Assembly (NCBI RefSeq): GCF_000614205.1
Contig: NZ_BAKN01000020.1
Coordinates: 1 to 49,486 of the forward strand
DNA from: Hoylesella saccharolytica JCM 17484
GTDB taxonomy: Bacteria > Bacteroidota > Bacteroidia > Bacteroidales > Bacteroidaceae
DNA length: 49,486 nt
Reading direction: 5' to 3'
Of the stretch, positions 1 to 10,483 are shown piece by piece. The translations under genes and the position numbers were made by a program. Each line of letters begins with the position of its first letter. Position 1 is the first letter of the stretch. The notes beneath the pieces were generated by a model. It saw only the letters and a list, made by a program, of their open reading frames with translations. It had not been told where the DNA came from and did not search any database.

Positions 1-1441
1 TTAACGGTTCTGTTGAGTGCCAAAGGGGCATTCGGACGGGCTGCCTGCGGGTAGGGGTTCTGCGTATACGAAAGCGTTCGACGGGGTGCATCGTAGAATG
101 TTGCGTCGCCTTGATAACCGGTCAGAGCATAGTTAAGCGCCCCTTGTACGCCGAGGTCAAAGAAAAATATGCCGTGTTCTGATGCTCCGGGTATGCGCAG
201 ATAAGAGGTCAGTCCGGCAGCCGAACCGGGCAGAAAATATCCTGCCTGCGTGTTGGGGGTGTGGTCTAACATCTCCTCGCACCATCCGTTGTAAAAAAGA
301 TCGTAGTAGCCATCGCCATTGTAGTCGATTGCACGCACGCCGATATTGTTTGAGTTGAGGGGACGAATGTCTTTTCCGCGAGCTACAAACGAGGTATTGT
401 CGGTATAAGTTACTTCTTTCTTAGCATTAATCTTAGCAGTAAGCAGTTGGGGATAATATGCCCACGATCCGTTGGGGCGTGCATCGTTGGGCGACTCGCC
501 GGTAACAAAAATGTCAGGAGTTCCGTCGCTATTGAAGTCGGCAACCACAATGTTTCCGTTACCCATCTGGTGCGATACACCTGTTGCCAGCTCCATATTA
601 TAGAAGGTAACCTTTCCGTCATCATCCTTTCCCATATTGCCGAGTACCATAAACGTACGGGGAACATTTGTTCCGGATGCCGTAAGTGAGGCAGCCTTGT
701 CGCTATTGTCGACATTGCCTTGCAAAAGAATGTCGGGCCAACCATCGTTGTTGAGATCGTAGCTTTGATGGTACACAACGCCATCTCGTAATCTGTGGCA
801 CCGTCGCCAATGGTTCCCTTCTCTAATATGTTTTTGAACGTTCCATCGCCCTGATTAATAAGTACACCGCAGTTGGCCTGCATCTTCCCGCCTACTTTGC
901 TAAACCCGATGGTAACAATATCGGGCAAGCCATCTTGATTAAAGTCGGCCACATCAGCTGCACGCGGATGCCAAGGGGTAGGATTGCCGTCTGCATCTTT
1001 AACAGCAAAGCGTCTGTCGAGAGAGAAGTTGCCTGTACCATCGTTGAGATAAACGCCCGAGTAGTCGTAAGCCTCGCCTGCCATGTAGAGATCCACATTA
1101 CCGTCGCCGTTGAAATCGGCAGGAATGATATGCGACCGAATTCCACACAGCTGGAAGAACTCTTTCACTGCAGACCAGTTGCCGTCCCACGATAGCACCC
1201 ACGACTGGTAACGCGATTGAATTTCATTTCCTTCATCATCGACGATCACGCGTCCCGGTACACTTCCGTGTGGCCATCCCGAAATGATAACCTCTTTCAA
1301 GCCATCGTTGTTCAGGTCAATCTCACAGCCACCTGCATAGTCGGCACCTATTGTTGGCTCGGTTTTGATAACGGTTATCGACTGTGCACTCATTGCCATC
1401 GTTATTGAGGCAAGTGCCATGAATGTAAACATTCTTTTCAT
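1..1441 (-). CDS. FG-GAP/VCBS repeat secreted protein, frameshifted, partial at left edge
   Basis: Secreted protein built from repeats of the form DxNxDGxxD, a calcium-binding FG-GAP/VCBS pattern that folds as a beta-propeller. A signal peptide follows the start (MKRMFTFMALASITMAMSAQ). At least six repeats are visible, for example DLNNDGLKEV, DFNGDGNVDL, DFNQDGLPDI and, after the frame change, DLNNDGWPDI, DFNSDGTPDI and DYNGDGYYDL. The frame breaks at about 777-779, where one base appears to be missing; downstream codons read cleanly to base 1 with no stop, so the 3' end lies outside the window. It is the last visible gene of the SusC/SusD operon, 72 bases after the GH43-like gene. By its place I infer a surface glycan-binding or cell-surface role; a catalytic function cannot be seen. 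Confidence 0.8.
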
Positions 1442-1513
1442 AATGAATACTTTTAAATGGTTAGTATTATATAGAGGGCAATTTCTTACCTTCTACGGTT
1501 AATAAATAATTAG

Positions 1514-2582
1514 TTAGTTAAATCGCGGCCACGTCCATCCTTTCGCAGCTTTAACGGAAGTGGTGAACCAACCATCGGCACCCATCTCGAAGGGAGTGAT
1601 AAAGAAAGGTCGACGAAGATATCCACTAGTCATGTTGCTCTTATTGGCCTGTGTTGCATTATAGCCAATGAAAAGGTGTGTGCCGGCATCGTTGGTGAAA
1701 CCACGCATAGGGTTTTCGGGATTCACGATGTCGTCTCCGCTTGTAATGAGCAGTTCGCCCGTAGAAGAACCTGTGGTAAGTTCTACACCAGCCTTGTCTT
1801 TATACGGTCCTATAATCTTCGTACCCATTGCATATCTTATTTCTTTCGAGGTTCCGTTGTCGACAGTACCCAAAAGGTAGAATCGACTGCCGCTGATTCG
1901 CACGATAGCTACATCTTTGAACGCCGGTCCGGCAATTTTAACAGCTGCTCCATGCTTATTTACCCCATTTACACGGTTTAAAGTTATGCGCTGCATATAA
2001 GTTCCATCGTCAACGGTATAACAAAGGTAATAGCTGGTGGATACAACAATAAAAAATGGATGCTGAATAGTAGTTGAGCCTACATCACCGGCATTGATAA
2101 AGCTACCTCGATCTGTGTAAGGTCCTGCCGCAGTGTTGGCCGAAGCAACAGCAATGGCGTTACTTCCCTCTAAAGTGTAGAACATCCAGTAAGTGGCACC
2201 TGTTACAGCCCGTGCATAGTCTATCGAAAGCGAGTTAACACGACCTTCAGCACGTGGGGGGCGTTGTCAGTGCGTCGTTACCGGGTGTCCACGACATCAA
2301 GTTGGTAGAAGTGAGGGTTGGACAAATCTTTGTAATTCCCTTAGACCACTGTGTTGCAGCAGACACAGCCGTGTACATGCTTGCCCCTTTAACAAGTGTT
2401 CCGGCTTCAAGGGATGGCTCCCATACCGGGTTGCGAAACTTGGTGTTCTCCGGATTGCGACTTCCCTCCCAGAGAACAGAATCGATACCGTCTCCCGAGT
2501 TATCCGTACAACCGGTGAAAATGGCGGGGATAAGAGCTGTGATACCGAAGAAAACAGCCCATAACTTGATATTATTCTTCAT
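1514..2582 (-). CDS. GH43-fold (five-bladed propeller) lipoprotein, frameshifted
   Basis: Lipoprotein with a signal ending FTGC (start chosen at MKNNIKLW; in-frame ATGs also lie upstream at 2600 and 2618). The body resembles the GH43/arabinanase propeller: FRNPVWEPS near the N-terminus, LMSWTPG, a YWMFYT blade, AAGPYTDRG and IIGPYKDKAG. The usual first-blade Asp of GH43 (an ADPxV-like motif) reads EAGTLV here, so it may be a binding protein rather than an active hydrolase; this is inference. The frame breaks in a run of six G (2256-2261): one base fewer joins ALTTPP to RAEGRVNS and gives about 355 residues. It lies between susD-like and FG-GAP genes in one operon. Confidence 0.75.
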
Positions 2583-2644
2583 GTCAAATATTCTTTCTTT
2601 CATGTTGATGATAACCATTTAGTGTTGATAACTATCCAACAGTT

Positions 2645-4264
2645 TTAATAACCGGGGTTTTGCGTCAATCCTTCCCAGAGATTTATCTCATGGTTAGGAA
2701 TAATCCATACATGGTTTTTCCCCACATTATAACTGCGAAAATCTATGTCTCGTTCAGCAATCTCATTCACTTTGCCTTGATCATGAATGTCTCCCCATCT
2801 GTCTAAGTCAAACCATCTTGTGCATTCTCCACAAAGTTCAACCAACCGTTCATGTTTAATTTGTGTCAGCAGTTCATCATAAGTGGTAAATCCCGATGGG
2901 TTCAGGTCGGACATATTTACACGGCGACGTACCTTATTAATATATTCTACAGCGGTAGTGCGATCGCCATTCAGCTCATTTATACATTCTGCGTACATCA
3001 GGTAGATATCTGCAAGTCGCAAGATACGAAGGTTGGCACCCGATGAATAGTCTTCATTCTTATTGTCTGTTTCAACACTTGTGTACTTTTTCCAGTAACA
3101 AGCATGCGGAAACTGATCGTTTTGGTAACCTTCTTGTGCACACCATTCAAGCCAAGTTTTACCATAATAGTTGGCGGTAGCTGTTTGTGACTCGGCAGGG
3201 TCATAATAAAATAAGGTATGAAACTTACGCATGTCTACATTTCCATCTTTATCTTTCTCCTTATTAAATTCATCCAACAGCCAGTCGCGAGCCGAACCAT
3301 CGTTCCATGCACCCGATCCATCGCTAAGATAAAGGCCGAGAAATTTCGGGCGTTGATTACCTACCTCTTTCCCATTAATCAGTCCGTCTTTAAAGTTTAT
3401 CTCAAAAAGGCTCTCACTATTATTCTCGTTATCCTCCGTGAAATTATCCATCCAGTCATCGCACAGACTGTAAATATTCAGGGCCAATATGTCTTCTATG
3501 TTCTTTTTAGCAGCTTGCCAATAGGCTTTTGCTGCATCCGTATTCTGGTTGGCAGCATCCCAAGGCCGATGACATTTTAACCCGGCGAGTTGCATGTTAA
3601 TGCGTGCCATCATCCCCAATGCACCCCCTTTGGTAACACGACCTTTGTCTACGGCGGGCCAATTCTCGGGTAACAATTCTGATGCTTTCGTAAAATCGCT
3701 TAAAGCCTGTTTGTATAAATCTTCTTGATTACCGATAGGTCCATTTGAAATCGAACTGGTTTGAACAGGACCTTTACCGTATATAGCTGCAATAGCCCAG
3801 AAAGCGACACCTCTAATAAAGTAACCCTGCCCCAAAATTTTATCGGCTTCGGCCTTAGGAAAAAGGTTGTAGCCCTGTGCATTCATATTATCGATAACCT
3901 GATTCACGTAATAAAGACTGTTATACATGGCTTGCCAGGGAAGAACGATGCCTTCATTTCTATCGTAATTATAGGCAGAGATGATAAAGTTAGCATCTGC
4001 TTGAAACTCCGGATTAGGACTTTCGCTCCAGCCCTCATCTCCACGCAAGATCATCAATATCTGAAACCACCGACTAAAATAGCCGGGTCTGCGCCATGTA
4101 GAGTAAGCGGCAGAAAGCCCTTGATCAAACTGTTCGGCCGTTTTCCAAAAGGTGTCTGCTGTTTCATGATTAGGGTCTGATAGCGACAACCAATCGTCAC
4201 TGCAGGCGGTAGTACTACTAAAAAGGGCTGCTATAACTAATATTTTGGCAATAATATTTTTCAT
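2645..4264 (-). CDS. SusD/RagB-family outer-membrane lipoprotein
   Basis: Intact 539-residue SusD-family protein, the surface glycan-binding partner that caps a SusC-type TonB-dependent transporter. A lipoprotein signal ends STTAC at about residue 21. Family features include the early segment DWLSLSDPNHETADTFW, an N-terminal TPR-like helical region, the RLADIYLMYAECINELNG segment (RagB/SusD core) and a C-terminal tail with LWEGLTQNPGY. It starts 18 bases after the SusC stop, so the two are surely co-transcribed. The substrate is not shown by sequence; the operon carries no obvious intact glycoside hydrolase. Confidence 0.95.
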   Translation of the reverse strand: MKNIIAKILVIAALFSSTTACSDDWLSLSDPNHETADTFWKTAEQFDQGLSAAYSTWRRPGYFSRWFQILMILRGDEGWSESPNPEFQADANFIISAYNYDRNEGIVLPWQAMYNSLYYVNQVIDNMNAQGYNLFPKAEADKILGQGYFIRGVAFWAIAAIYGKGPVQTSSISNGPIGNQEDLYKQALSDFTKASELLPENWPAVDKGRVTKGGALGMMARINMQLAGLKCHRPWDAANQNTDAAKAYWQAAKKNIEDILALNIYSLCDDWMDNFTEDNENNSESLFEINFKDGLINGKEVGNQRPKFLGLYLSDGSGAWNDGSARDWLLDEFNKEKDKDGNVDMRKFHTLFYYDPAESQTATANYYGKTWLEWCAQEGYQNDQFPHACYWKKYTSVETDNKNEDYSSGANLRILRLADIYLMYAECINELNGDRTTAVEYINKVRRRVNMSDLNPSGFTTYDELLTQIKHERLVELCGECTRWFDLDRWGDIHDQGKVNEIAERDIDFRSYNVGKNHVWIIPNHEINLWEGLTQNPGY

Positions 4265-4282
4265 TTGTGTTATGCTTTAGGT

Positions 4283-7200
4283 TTAAAACGTTACTTGTAC
4301 ACCAAAGTTAAGCTGGCGATTAGAAGGATATTGGCCGTAATCAAGACCCTGTTCGTACACATTTGTACAGATAATATCGGGGTCATAGCCTTTGTAACCG
4401 GTAAGCGTGAGTAGGTTGGAACCACTGACATAAGCCCGAACCCTTTGCACACCCAACTTCTTTGAAAGCGACAAAGGCAGTGTATAGCCCAATTGTACAT
4501 TCTTCAATCGAAAGTAAGAACCATTTTCCAAAAAGCGGTCGCTGCCTTTATTATTATCTGTAGAGTTGGCATACATTCGCGGATAGGTATTCGAAGGATT
4601 ATCCCAAGTCCATGGAAAGACATCTGCCGGAAGATTGTCTACATTGAAATTGAGCGTTGTGGCCCGCACCTGATTATAAATTTTATGACCGAATTTACCT
4701 GCCCAGAAAAGGTTAAAGTCAAAATCTTTCCATGTCAACGACATGTTAAAACCCATTTCAAACTTGGGTAATGGGCTACCGCTCCAATCTTTATCGGTAT
4801 CATCAATCTTTCCATCGTGGTTTACATCTATATACTTTACATCGCCCGGCTGCGCATTAGGCTGTAACACTTTTACAGTTCCATCAGAAAGAGTGGTAGT
4901 ATAATCGTATATCTCATCCATCGATTGGAAGATACCGGCTGTTTTCAGAAGATAGAAATCGGATATCGAACGCCCCACTTCTGTGCGGTTATGTCCACTT
5001 TGCACATAAGCATCGCCCATCTTCAACACCTCATTGCGCAAGGTAGAAAAGTTAGCACTGACGCTGTAGCCCAATTCTCCTACCCGGTCGTGCCAGCCTA
5101 ATACCAGCTCAATGCCTCGGTTGCGCATACTTCCATAGTTAGTCCAAAGGGTCGAAACACCGGTAGCCCATGCTTGTGGAACATTAAGTAAAAGATCGGT
5201 CGATTTGGCACTGAACCACTCGAAACTACCGAACAATCGACTGTTAAACAGGTTGAAGTCTACACCGATGTTGGTTGTTGTTTTGGTTTCCCAACCCAAA
5301 TTAACATTCACTTTCGAGGTTTGCGTGGCTCCGTAATGAATTTTCTCACTACCCGAAAGTCCAAACAGAGCATACAAACCTTCATAGGGGCCGTTATGAT
5401 CTATGCTGGGAATATAGCTGTAATTGCCCAACGATTGCATATCGCCCACTTTACCCCAGCTGGCACGTAGTTTTAAATTGTCTACAATCTCTTTGAGGGG
5501 TTGCCAAAAGGCTTCTTCCGAAACACGCCATCCTACCGAAACCGAAGGAAAATAGCCTCTGCGGTTGGCGGGTCCAAACTTCGAACTACCGTCAGAGCGG
5601 AAGTTAAATTGAACCAGATACTTTGCGTCATAACTGTAATCTATACGTCCGATGTAAGAAAGTTGACGTCGTTCGTTCTCCGAACCACTCATATTATTTT
5701 GCTTGGCAACAAGGTCCAGCTGCCACAGTCCTTTTACTTGTTGGTCGTAACCCTCTCCCATCAGCCAGTGCCAGTTCACGTCTTCTGCCGTGTATCCTGC
5801 CAAAGCAGTTACGTTATGCTTACCAAACGTGTTTTGATAAGTCAGCGTATTTTCTATAATTGTTGTGATGCGTTGGTCGCGATTTTCGTTCAGCAAATCT
5901 TTAAAACGAGTTTCTCCCGATGCCATACGCATGGTATAGGCATGGTTGATATATTTATGCCGACCGAACCATCCATCTACACCGAGATTTAAACGGTATT
6001 TAAGATGCTTTAATAGGGTTAGTTCAAGGAAAGCATTGGCAATAACACGATTGTCTACCTGTAAGCCCTCATGCGATTTCTGAATAGCAACGGGATTGCT
6101 TGAGTAGGTTGGAAAATCGGCACTGCCATAACCGAAGCCGCCCCGCCCGGTAGGTTCGTTGGGATCGTATACGGGAATAACGGGCGGCATTGCCAATGCA
6201 TTGGCAAACGAACCGCTGCGGGTTTCGTTGTTACGAGCGTGCTGAAAGGTACTGTTTATTCCTATTTTCAGTATGCCGTATGTTGCATCAGCATTGATAC
6301 GACCAGTGAAACGCTGATACTCGGGTCCTTCCATCACAGCCGTCTGATTCATATAGCCTGCTCCGATAGCAAAATTTACATTCTCCGAACCCTGTGTATA
6401 AAGCGCATTATAATCTTGTGTAAACCCGGTTTTAAACACCGCTTTCTGCCAATCGGTATTAGGAATCATCTTACCCGTATGCGTAAGCGAGTAGTTGGCT
6501 GCCGGCCAGGCGGCGTTGGCATTGATATACGCCTGCTCGTTATAATACATAAAGTCGGCGGCATTTTTCATTTTGATTTTCTTCGGCATATCTGCCATGC
6601 TCCAAGTAGCACTAATATTAAAAGCCGGCTGACCTTTCTTGCCCTTCTTTGTTTCGATAATAACCACACCATTAGCACCGCGCGCACCGTAGATAGCCGC
6701 TGCCGAGGCGTCTTTCAAAACCTGCATCGATTCTATTTCATTCGGGTTCAGATGGTTTACATCATTCACAATCATACCATCGAGCACGTAAAGCGGTCCC
6801 ACGGTATTAAACGAGCCGATACCTCGAATTTGCACATGGCTCATCGTACCGGGCTGACTGGTGGTTGATACCGATACGCCGGGCACCTGTCCTTGCAACA
6901 TTTCGTATATATTAGTAGCCGCCGTTTTCTGTGCTTCTTTCATATCTACCACACCAACAGCACCTGTAAGGTCGGCTTTTTTCTGTGTTCCGTAACCGAT
7001 AACCACCACTTCGATTAGGTCCTTCTGCTGCGGCTGTAATGCCACATTTACCACCTTGCGACTGTTTACAGCAACACTTAGCTCGTTAAAACCCATATAC
7101 GAGAACTGCAAAACAGCCGTTCGCTCTGCATCGATACTGTATCGTCCGTCAATGTCGGTAACGGCCATACCTTGACCGCCGTTCGTACGCACGGTAACAC

Positions 7201-7327
7201 CTGTAAGTGGCTCTTGCGAAGAGGCGTCAGTAACCACACCTGTTACCCGCTGCGCGAATGCAAGCATCGGTACAATCAGCAAAAAGGGCGTAACTAAGGC
7301 CCTTCTAAGGTTAGATGTTTTTTTCAT
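4283..7327 (-). CDS. SusC/RagA-family TonB-linked outer-membrane transporter
   Basis: Intact 1014-residue SusC-type TonB-dependent receptor that imports glycans or peptides across the outer membrane. Signal peptide to about residue 25 (LAFAQ), then a carboxypeptidase-like regulatory domain (VTGVVTDASSQEPLTGVTV), the TonB-box-like stretch VVVIGYGTQKKADLTG, a plug domain with the family hallmark IRGIGSFN and VLKDASAAAIYGARGANGVV, and a long beta-barrel ending NFGVQVTF with a terminal aromatic residue. First gene of the minus-strand operon; promoter about 130 bases upstream. No hybrid two-component or ECF/anti-sigma regulator is next to it in this window. Confidence 0.97.
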   Translation of the reverse strand: MKKTSNLRRALVTPFLLIVPMLAFAQRVTGVVTDASSQEPLTGVTVRTNGGQGMAVTDIDGRYSIDAERTAVLQFSYMGFNELSVAVNSRKVVNVALQPQQKDLIEVVVIGYGTQKKADLTGAVGVVDMKEAQKTAATNIYEMLQGQVPGVSVSTTSQPGTMSHVQIRGIGSFNTVGPLYVLDGMIVNDVNHLNPNEIESMQVLKDASAAAIYGARGANGVVIIETKKGKKGQPAFNISATWSMADMPKKIKMKNAADFMYYNEQAYINANAAWPAANYSLTHTGKMIPNTDWQKAVFKTGFTQDYNALYTQGSENVNFAIGAGYMNQTAVMEGPEYQRFTGRINADATYGILKIGINSTFQHARNNETRSGSFANALAMPPVIPVYDPNEPTGRGGFGYGSADFPTYSSNPVAIQKSHEGLQVDNRVIANAFLELTLLKHLKYRLNLGVDGWFGRHKYINHAYTMRMASGETRFKDLLNENRDQRITTIIENTLTYQNTFGKHNVTALAGYTAEDVNWHWLMGEGYDQQVKGLWQLDLVAKQNNMSGSENERRQLSYIGRIDYSYDAKYLVQFNFRSDGSSKFGPANRRGYFPSVSVGWRVSEEAFWQPLKEIVDNLKLRASWGKVGDMQSLGNYSYIPSIDHNGPYEGLYALFGLSGSEKIHYGATQTSKVNVNLGWETKTTTNIGVDFNLFNSRLFGSFEWFSAKSTDLLLNVPQAWATGVSTLWTNYGSMRNRGIELVLGWHDRVGELGYSVSANFSTLRNEVLKMGDAYVQSGHNRTEVGRSISDFYLLKTAGIFQSMDEIYDYTTTLSDGTVKVLQPNAQPGDVKYIDVNHDGKIDDTDKDWSGSPLPKFEMGFNMSLTWKDFDFNLFWAGKFGHKIYNQVRATTLNFNVDNLPADVFPWTWDNPSNTYPRMYANSTDNNKGSDRFLENGSYFRLKNVQLGYTLPLSLSKKLGVQRVRAYVSGSNLLTLTGYKGYDPDIICTNVYEQGLDYGQYPSNRQLNFGVQVTF

Positions 7328-7455
7328 ACATTGTTTTAGTTATTATTATTAGTATATACAATATTTCTCAACAATTAATAGGTTGCGCACACCGCGCTTT
7401 ATTCATCAGGCTTCTGTTTGAATAGAGATGTCAGATTGTTTCTTTTTTTTCGATA

Positions 7456-7463
7456 CAAAGATA
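7456..7463 (-). promoter_or_regulatory. Promoter -7 box of the SusC operon
   Basis: On the minus strand this reads TATCTTTG, matching the Bacteroidota primary sigma -7 consensus TAnnTTTG. Transcription would start near 7449 and leave a leader of about 120 bases before the SusC ATG at 7327. No clear -33 TTG at ideal spacing was found. Confidence 0.65.
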
Positions 7464-7738
7464 GCGTGAACACGGATTTGAAAGCGATAAATGTGAACCA
7501 AAAAATAGAACAATTCAACCAATCTGTGCTTCGGCAGACGGGACACATTTTCACAAATACCACACTCTTACTCTTGAATACCAAGATGATTTACACTGAT
7601 ATACAATGAGGTAAGGCTGGGCGATTGAGCATATTTCTAGCGAATTATCCCGTAGGGCTTTAAAGTGTTTTCTCTGTCGAAGATTGCGTATTGAACGATC
7701 GAAAGAGGTTATTTCATCTTATTACATCTCCTCCTCGC

Positions 7739-7985
7739 CTCCCCTGGAATAAAGGTGAAAGGGTATTTTGGATGAAGGATGAAAGAATAAGGATGAAAGT
7801 TTATGTGCTTTTCTTTCTCTCATAACCTGCTTTTTGCCTACCCAACCTACCTTACCTACCTAAGTAAAAGTAAAAGGGTGAAAAGGTGAAAGGATGAAAA
7901 GATGCAGCTGCCACAATATTAGATAACAATGCAAGGGCGTTAGCCATTTTCACCCTTTCACCTTTTCACTTTTCCACCTTTATAA
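7739..7985. repeat. GTGAAAGG-type inverted-arm element, copy 1
   Basis: The stretch is rich in short purine units such as GGTGAAAGG and GGATGAAAG, followed by a pyrimidine-rich complement. The clearest arms are 7878-7900 and 7947-7969, which pair over 22 of 23 bases with a 46-base spacer. The spacer holds GGGCGTTAGCC, whose reverse complement reappears in similar form (GGCTAACGC) in the element at 43718-43935. No gene is visible in 7328-8574. Confidence 0.75.
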
Positions 7986-8132
7986 GTTGCTTTCAAATTG
8001 TTACTTTTTTAACGTTTAAGAACACTTCTCGTTTTCTTTTTTCGTTACAAATCGCTTTCTCCATTTAGCAAAATATTTTCGTTTATTTGGTCAAAAATCA
8101 GCGTTGAAAATGTAAGGGCATAGGTATTAAGT

Positions 8133-8402
8133 TGCAAAAGCATAGCTTTTGGCATACAAAACATCATCTTTTGGAGGGTAAAACCTATGTTTTTGCAACC
8201 CGGAAAACACGATTTTAGGGCGTTTAAGGGGAATAAATAACAAGCAAAAACTACTCATAAATATGCAAGACATTAATTATCAACTACATACAAAACCGTA
8301 AAATCCTTGTGTTTTTACGAGCTGACAACAGGCTGATGACTTCGATGGGCACTCTCGCGAAGCACCATCTGATTTTTTGACAATCACTAAACTTACGATT
8401 TG
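8133..8402 (+). repeat. Dispersed intergenic repeat (CATAGCTTTTG family), copy A
   Basis: Contains GCAAAAGCATAGCTTTTGG, AAACATCATCTTTTGGAGG, AAAACCTATG and GATTTTAGGGCGTTT in order, then a less conserved tail with AAATCCTTG, ACGAGC, CACTCTCGC and TTTTTTGACAA. The same blocks in the same order occur at 43438-43712, and the first half occurs inverted at 13611-13735. It fills the gap ahead of the MutS-like gene and has no credible reading frame. Confidence 0.85.
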
Positions 8403-8560
8403 AAACTTTTTTTGATAAAATAATAACAAGGTAAGAAAAGGAACTTTGAAGAAAATGAATGAAGCGGAAAACACTGAAATGCCTCTTTAACAAAGGGATA
8501 AAGAAGACGGATTGCAAGTGAAAAGCCTTGCTAATGCGGCGTGTTTAGCTGTTTATTACG

Positions 8561-8568
8561 TATCTTTG
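8561..8568 (+). promoter_or_regulatory. Promoter -7 box immediately before the MutS-like gene
   Basis: TATCTTTG matches TAnnTTTG and ends only six bases before the ATG at 8575. A start point at the usual distance would fall at or next to that ATG, so the mRNA may be leaderless. No good -33 TTG at ideal spacing is seen. Confidence 0.55.
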
Positions 8569-8574
8569 TACCCT

Positions 8575-10380
8575 ATGGAACTGAAATTGTTTTATGCCTC
8601 ACGTGTCAAAGCACTGTCTGCAGACATCGCTATTTTAAAGCAACGCAACCGCTTCTTCGTTGCAGCCGAAATCATTTCGTTTCTTGCTGCCATCGGTTGC
8701 GTGGTGTTATTTACCTTAGTAAACAATGGCAGTTGGTTGCTTTGGATGACTGCCGGTTGTTTCGTCGGATACATAATTGTAAGGCGTTTTGATGTAAAAA
8801 ACGACCAACACATAGACCAATTGGAGCGATTGCGGCAGACTTATCACAACGAAGTATGCTATCAGGAGAACGATTTTTCGTGCTTTAAAACAGGGAACGA
8901 GTACGCTGATGCGCATCACGAATATGCCTGCGACTTGGATTTATTCGGTGTCGGCTCACTTTTTAATCGCCTCAACCGCACTGTAAGTCGGGGCGGAAGT
9001 GATAGGTTGGCAGCCGAACTGAAAAGTTTGTCGGCAGAAACCGACCACACCAAAGCCGAAATAGAATTGAAACGCCATTCCATCGACGAACTGGCAGAAA
9101 TGGAAACGTTTAGAATGGCATTTCTGTCAGAGGGAAAAAGTGTGGCCGACGGCATTGACACCACGCACATTTTACAAGCATTAACAGCGGCAAAACATAT
9201 CCAGGTACCGAGCTTCGCAGCCCAAACATGGGCTTTTATCCTTGCATGGGCCTCTGTTATCGGCGTTTGGACGGCATTGTTTCTGGCTATTTTCACCCCA
9301 TTTGATGCTGGTATCGCCGTTTGGTGGAGCATTATCAACTTCTTTGTGGTGTTTATCGTCTGCTCTAAATCTCTGCGCGCAATGGGCAAATGTGTGGGTT
9401 TGTTGCACAACGAATTGAAGGCATACGTTCGATTAATTCGCCTTTTGGCAAGCTCAACCTTTCGAGAAGACCTCAACAAAAGTATCTGTAGCGACTTGCA
9501 GGCTGCCGCCACGTCCTTCAATCGGTTGGAGAAAATACTCGATAGTCTTGACCGACGCAGCAACGTCTTAGGTTTAATGTTTACCAATGCTCTTCTTTTA
9601 AGCGACTTCTTTCTTATTCGTAAGTTCCTGAAATGGCAACATTCTTACATGGAAAAGATAGAGTACTGGATTGATTGCGTTAGTCGGATGGACGCCAATC
9701 TATCGATGGCAACCTTTAAATACAATCATCCTGAAGCTGTACCCGCCGAAATTGTTGAGAGTAACGATGTAATATACACTGTCGAGGGACTGTATCACCC
9801 ATTCTTGGGGCAGAAAGCTGTGCGCAATAACTTTATCATCGAAGACGGAAAATACTACATTATAACGGGTGCCAACATGGCGGGCAAAAGCACTTTCTTG
9901 CGTTCTGTCGGGGTAAACTATGTGTTGGCAATGACCGGGATGCCTGTTTTTGCCGAGCATTTGCAGGTGTCGTGCTTTCAGCTTTTCAGCAGTATGCGCA
10001 CTAACGACGACCTTACACACGGCATTTCTTACTTCAATGCCGAACTTTTACGACTCGAACAGCTCATCGCCTTTTGCAAAAGTCGGCGCAAAACCCTAAT
10101 TATTCTCGACGAAATACTAAAGGGAACCAACTCGCTGGATAAGCTCAACGGCTCTCGTTTGTTTCTTGAAACCGTTTCACGCTTGTCTGTTAGCGGCATT
10201 ATAGCCACACACGACCTCGAACTTTCTAAACTGGAAGACGCGCAAGGCAATCGTTTTATCAACTATTGCTTTGAAATCGAGCTGGATAATGAAGTTATTT
10301 ACACCTATAAAATAGCACGAGGCGTGGCCCAAAATCAGAATGCAACCTTCCTCTTGAAGAATATCTTGCAAAACATTTAA
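8575..10380 (+). CDS. Membrane-anchored MutS-family ATPase
   Basis: About 601 residues from the ATG at 8575; an in-frame TTG at 8512 would lie upstream of the promoter box, so I reject it. The C-terminal third is a MutS ATPase: Walker A GANMAGKST at about residue 432, Walker B LIILDEI with D512/E513, and the H-loop IATHD. Unlike MutS itself it has no mismatch-binding domain. Instead, two hydrophobic segments lie near the N-terminus (ISFLAAIGCVVLF, LLWMTAGCFVGYIIV) and two more in the middle (around residues 220-265). Proteins of this shape are common in Bacteroidota and often named DNA mismatch repair protein MutS, but the repair role is unproven; it may act at the membrane. Confidence 0.9.
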   Translation: MELKLFYASRVKALSADIAILKQRNRFFVAAEIISFLAAIGCVVLFTLVNNGSWLLWMTAGCFVGYIIVRRFDVKNDQHIDQLERLRQTYHNEVCYQENDFSCFKTGNEYADAHHEYACDLDLFGVGSLFNRLNRTVSRGGSDRLAAELKSLSAETDHTKAEIELKRHSIDELAEMETFRMAFLSEGKSVADGIDTTHILQALTAAKHIQVPSFAAQTWAFILAWASVIGVWTALFLAIFTPFDAGIAVWWSIINFFVVFIVCSKSLRAMGKCVGLLHNELKAYVRLIRLLASSTFREDLNKSICSDLQAAATSFNRLEKILDSLDRRSNVLGLMFTNALLLSDFFLIRKFLKWQHSYMEKIEYWIDCVSRMDANLSMATFKYNHPEAVPAEIVESNDVIYTVEGLYHPFLGQKAVRNNFIIEDGKYYIITGANMAGKSTFLRSVGVNYVLAMTGMPVFAEHLQVSCFQLFSSMRTNDDLTHGISYFNAELLRLEQLIAFCKSRRKTLIILDEILKGTNSLDKLNGSRLFLETVSRLSVSGIIATHDLELSKLEDAQGNRFINYCFEIELDNEVIYTYKIARGVAQNQNATFLLKNILQNI

Positions 10381-10446
10381 TAATCATTAAATATCTTGTA
10401 AGATGTTAAATAAAGCATAAATATACACCTATTTAATATTAAATAC

Positions 10447-10477
10447 TTGACAGGCATGTAAAGATATTTTATATTTG
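10447..10477 (+). promoter_or_regulatory. Promoter driving a short terminated transcript
   Basis: TTG at 10447-10449 and TATATTTG at 10470-10477 with a 20-base spacer: a near-ideal Bacteroidota promoter located 67 bases after the MutS-like stop. The predicted start is about 10484. Confidence 0.7.
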
Positions 10478-10483
10478 CGATGT

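Noticed and set aside
2256..2261. Phase-variable homopolymer (G6) switching the GH43-like gene on and off
   Set aside because: Six bases is short for phase variation and the window has many other one-base errors; a consensus error is simpler, though phase variation is not excluded.
8280..8517. Short minus-strand coding frames (64 and 77 residues), similar in peptide to one at 43585-43872
   Set aside because: They fall inside the repeat copies at 8133 and 43438; the similarity is that of the DNA repeat, and neither has a ribosome site.
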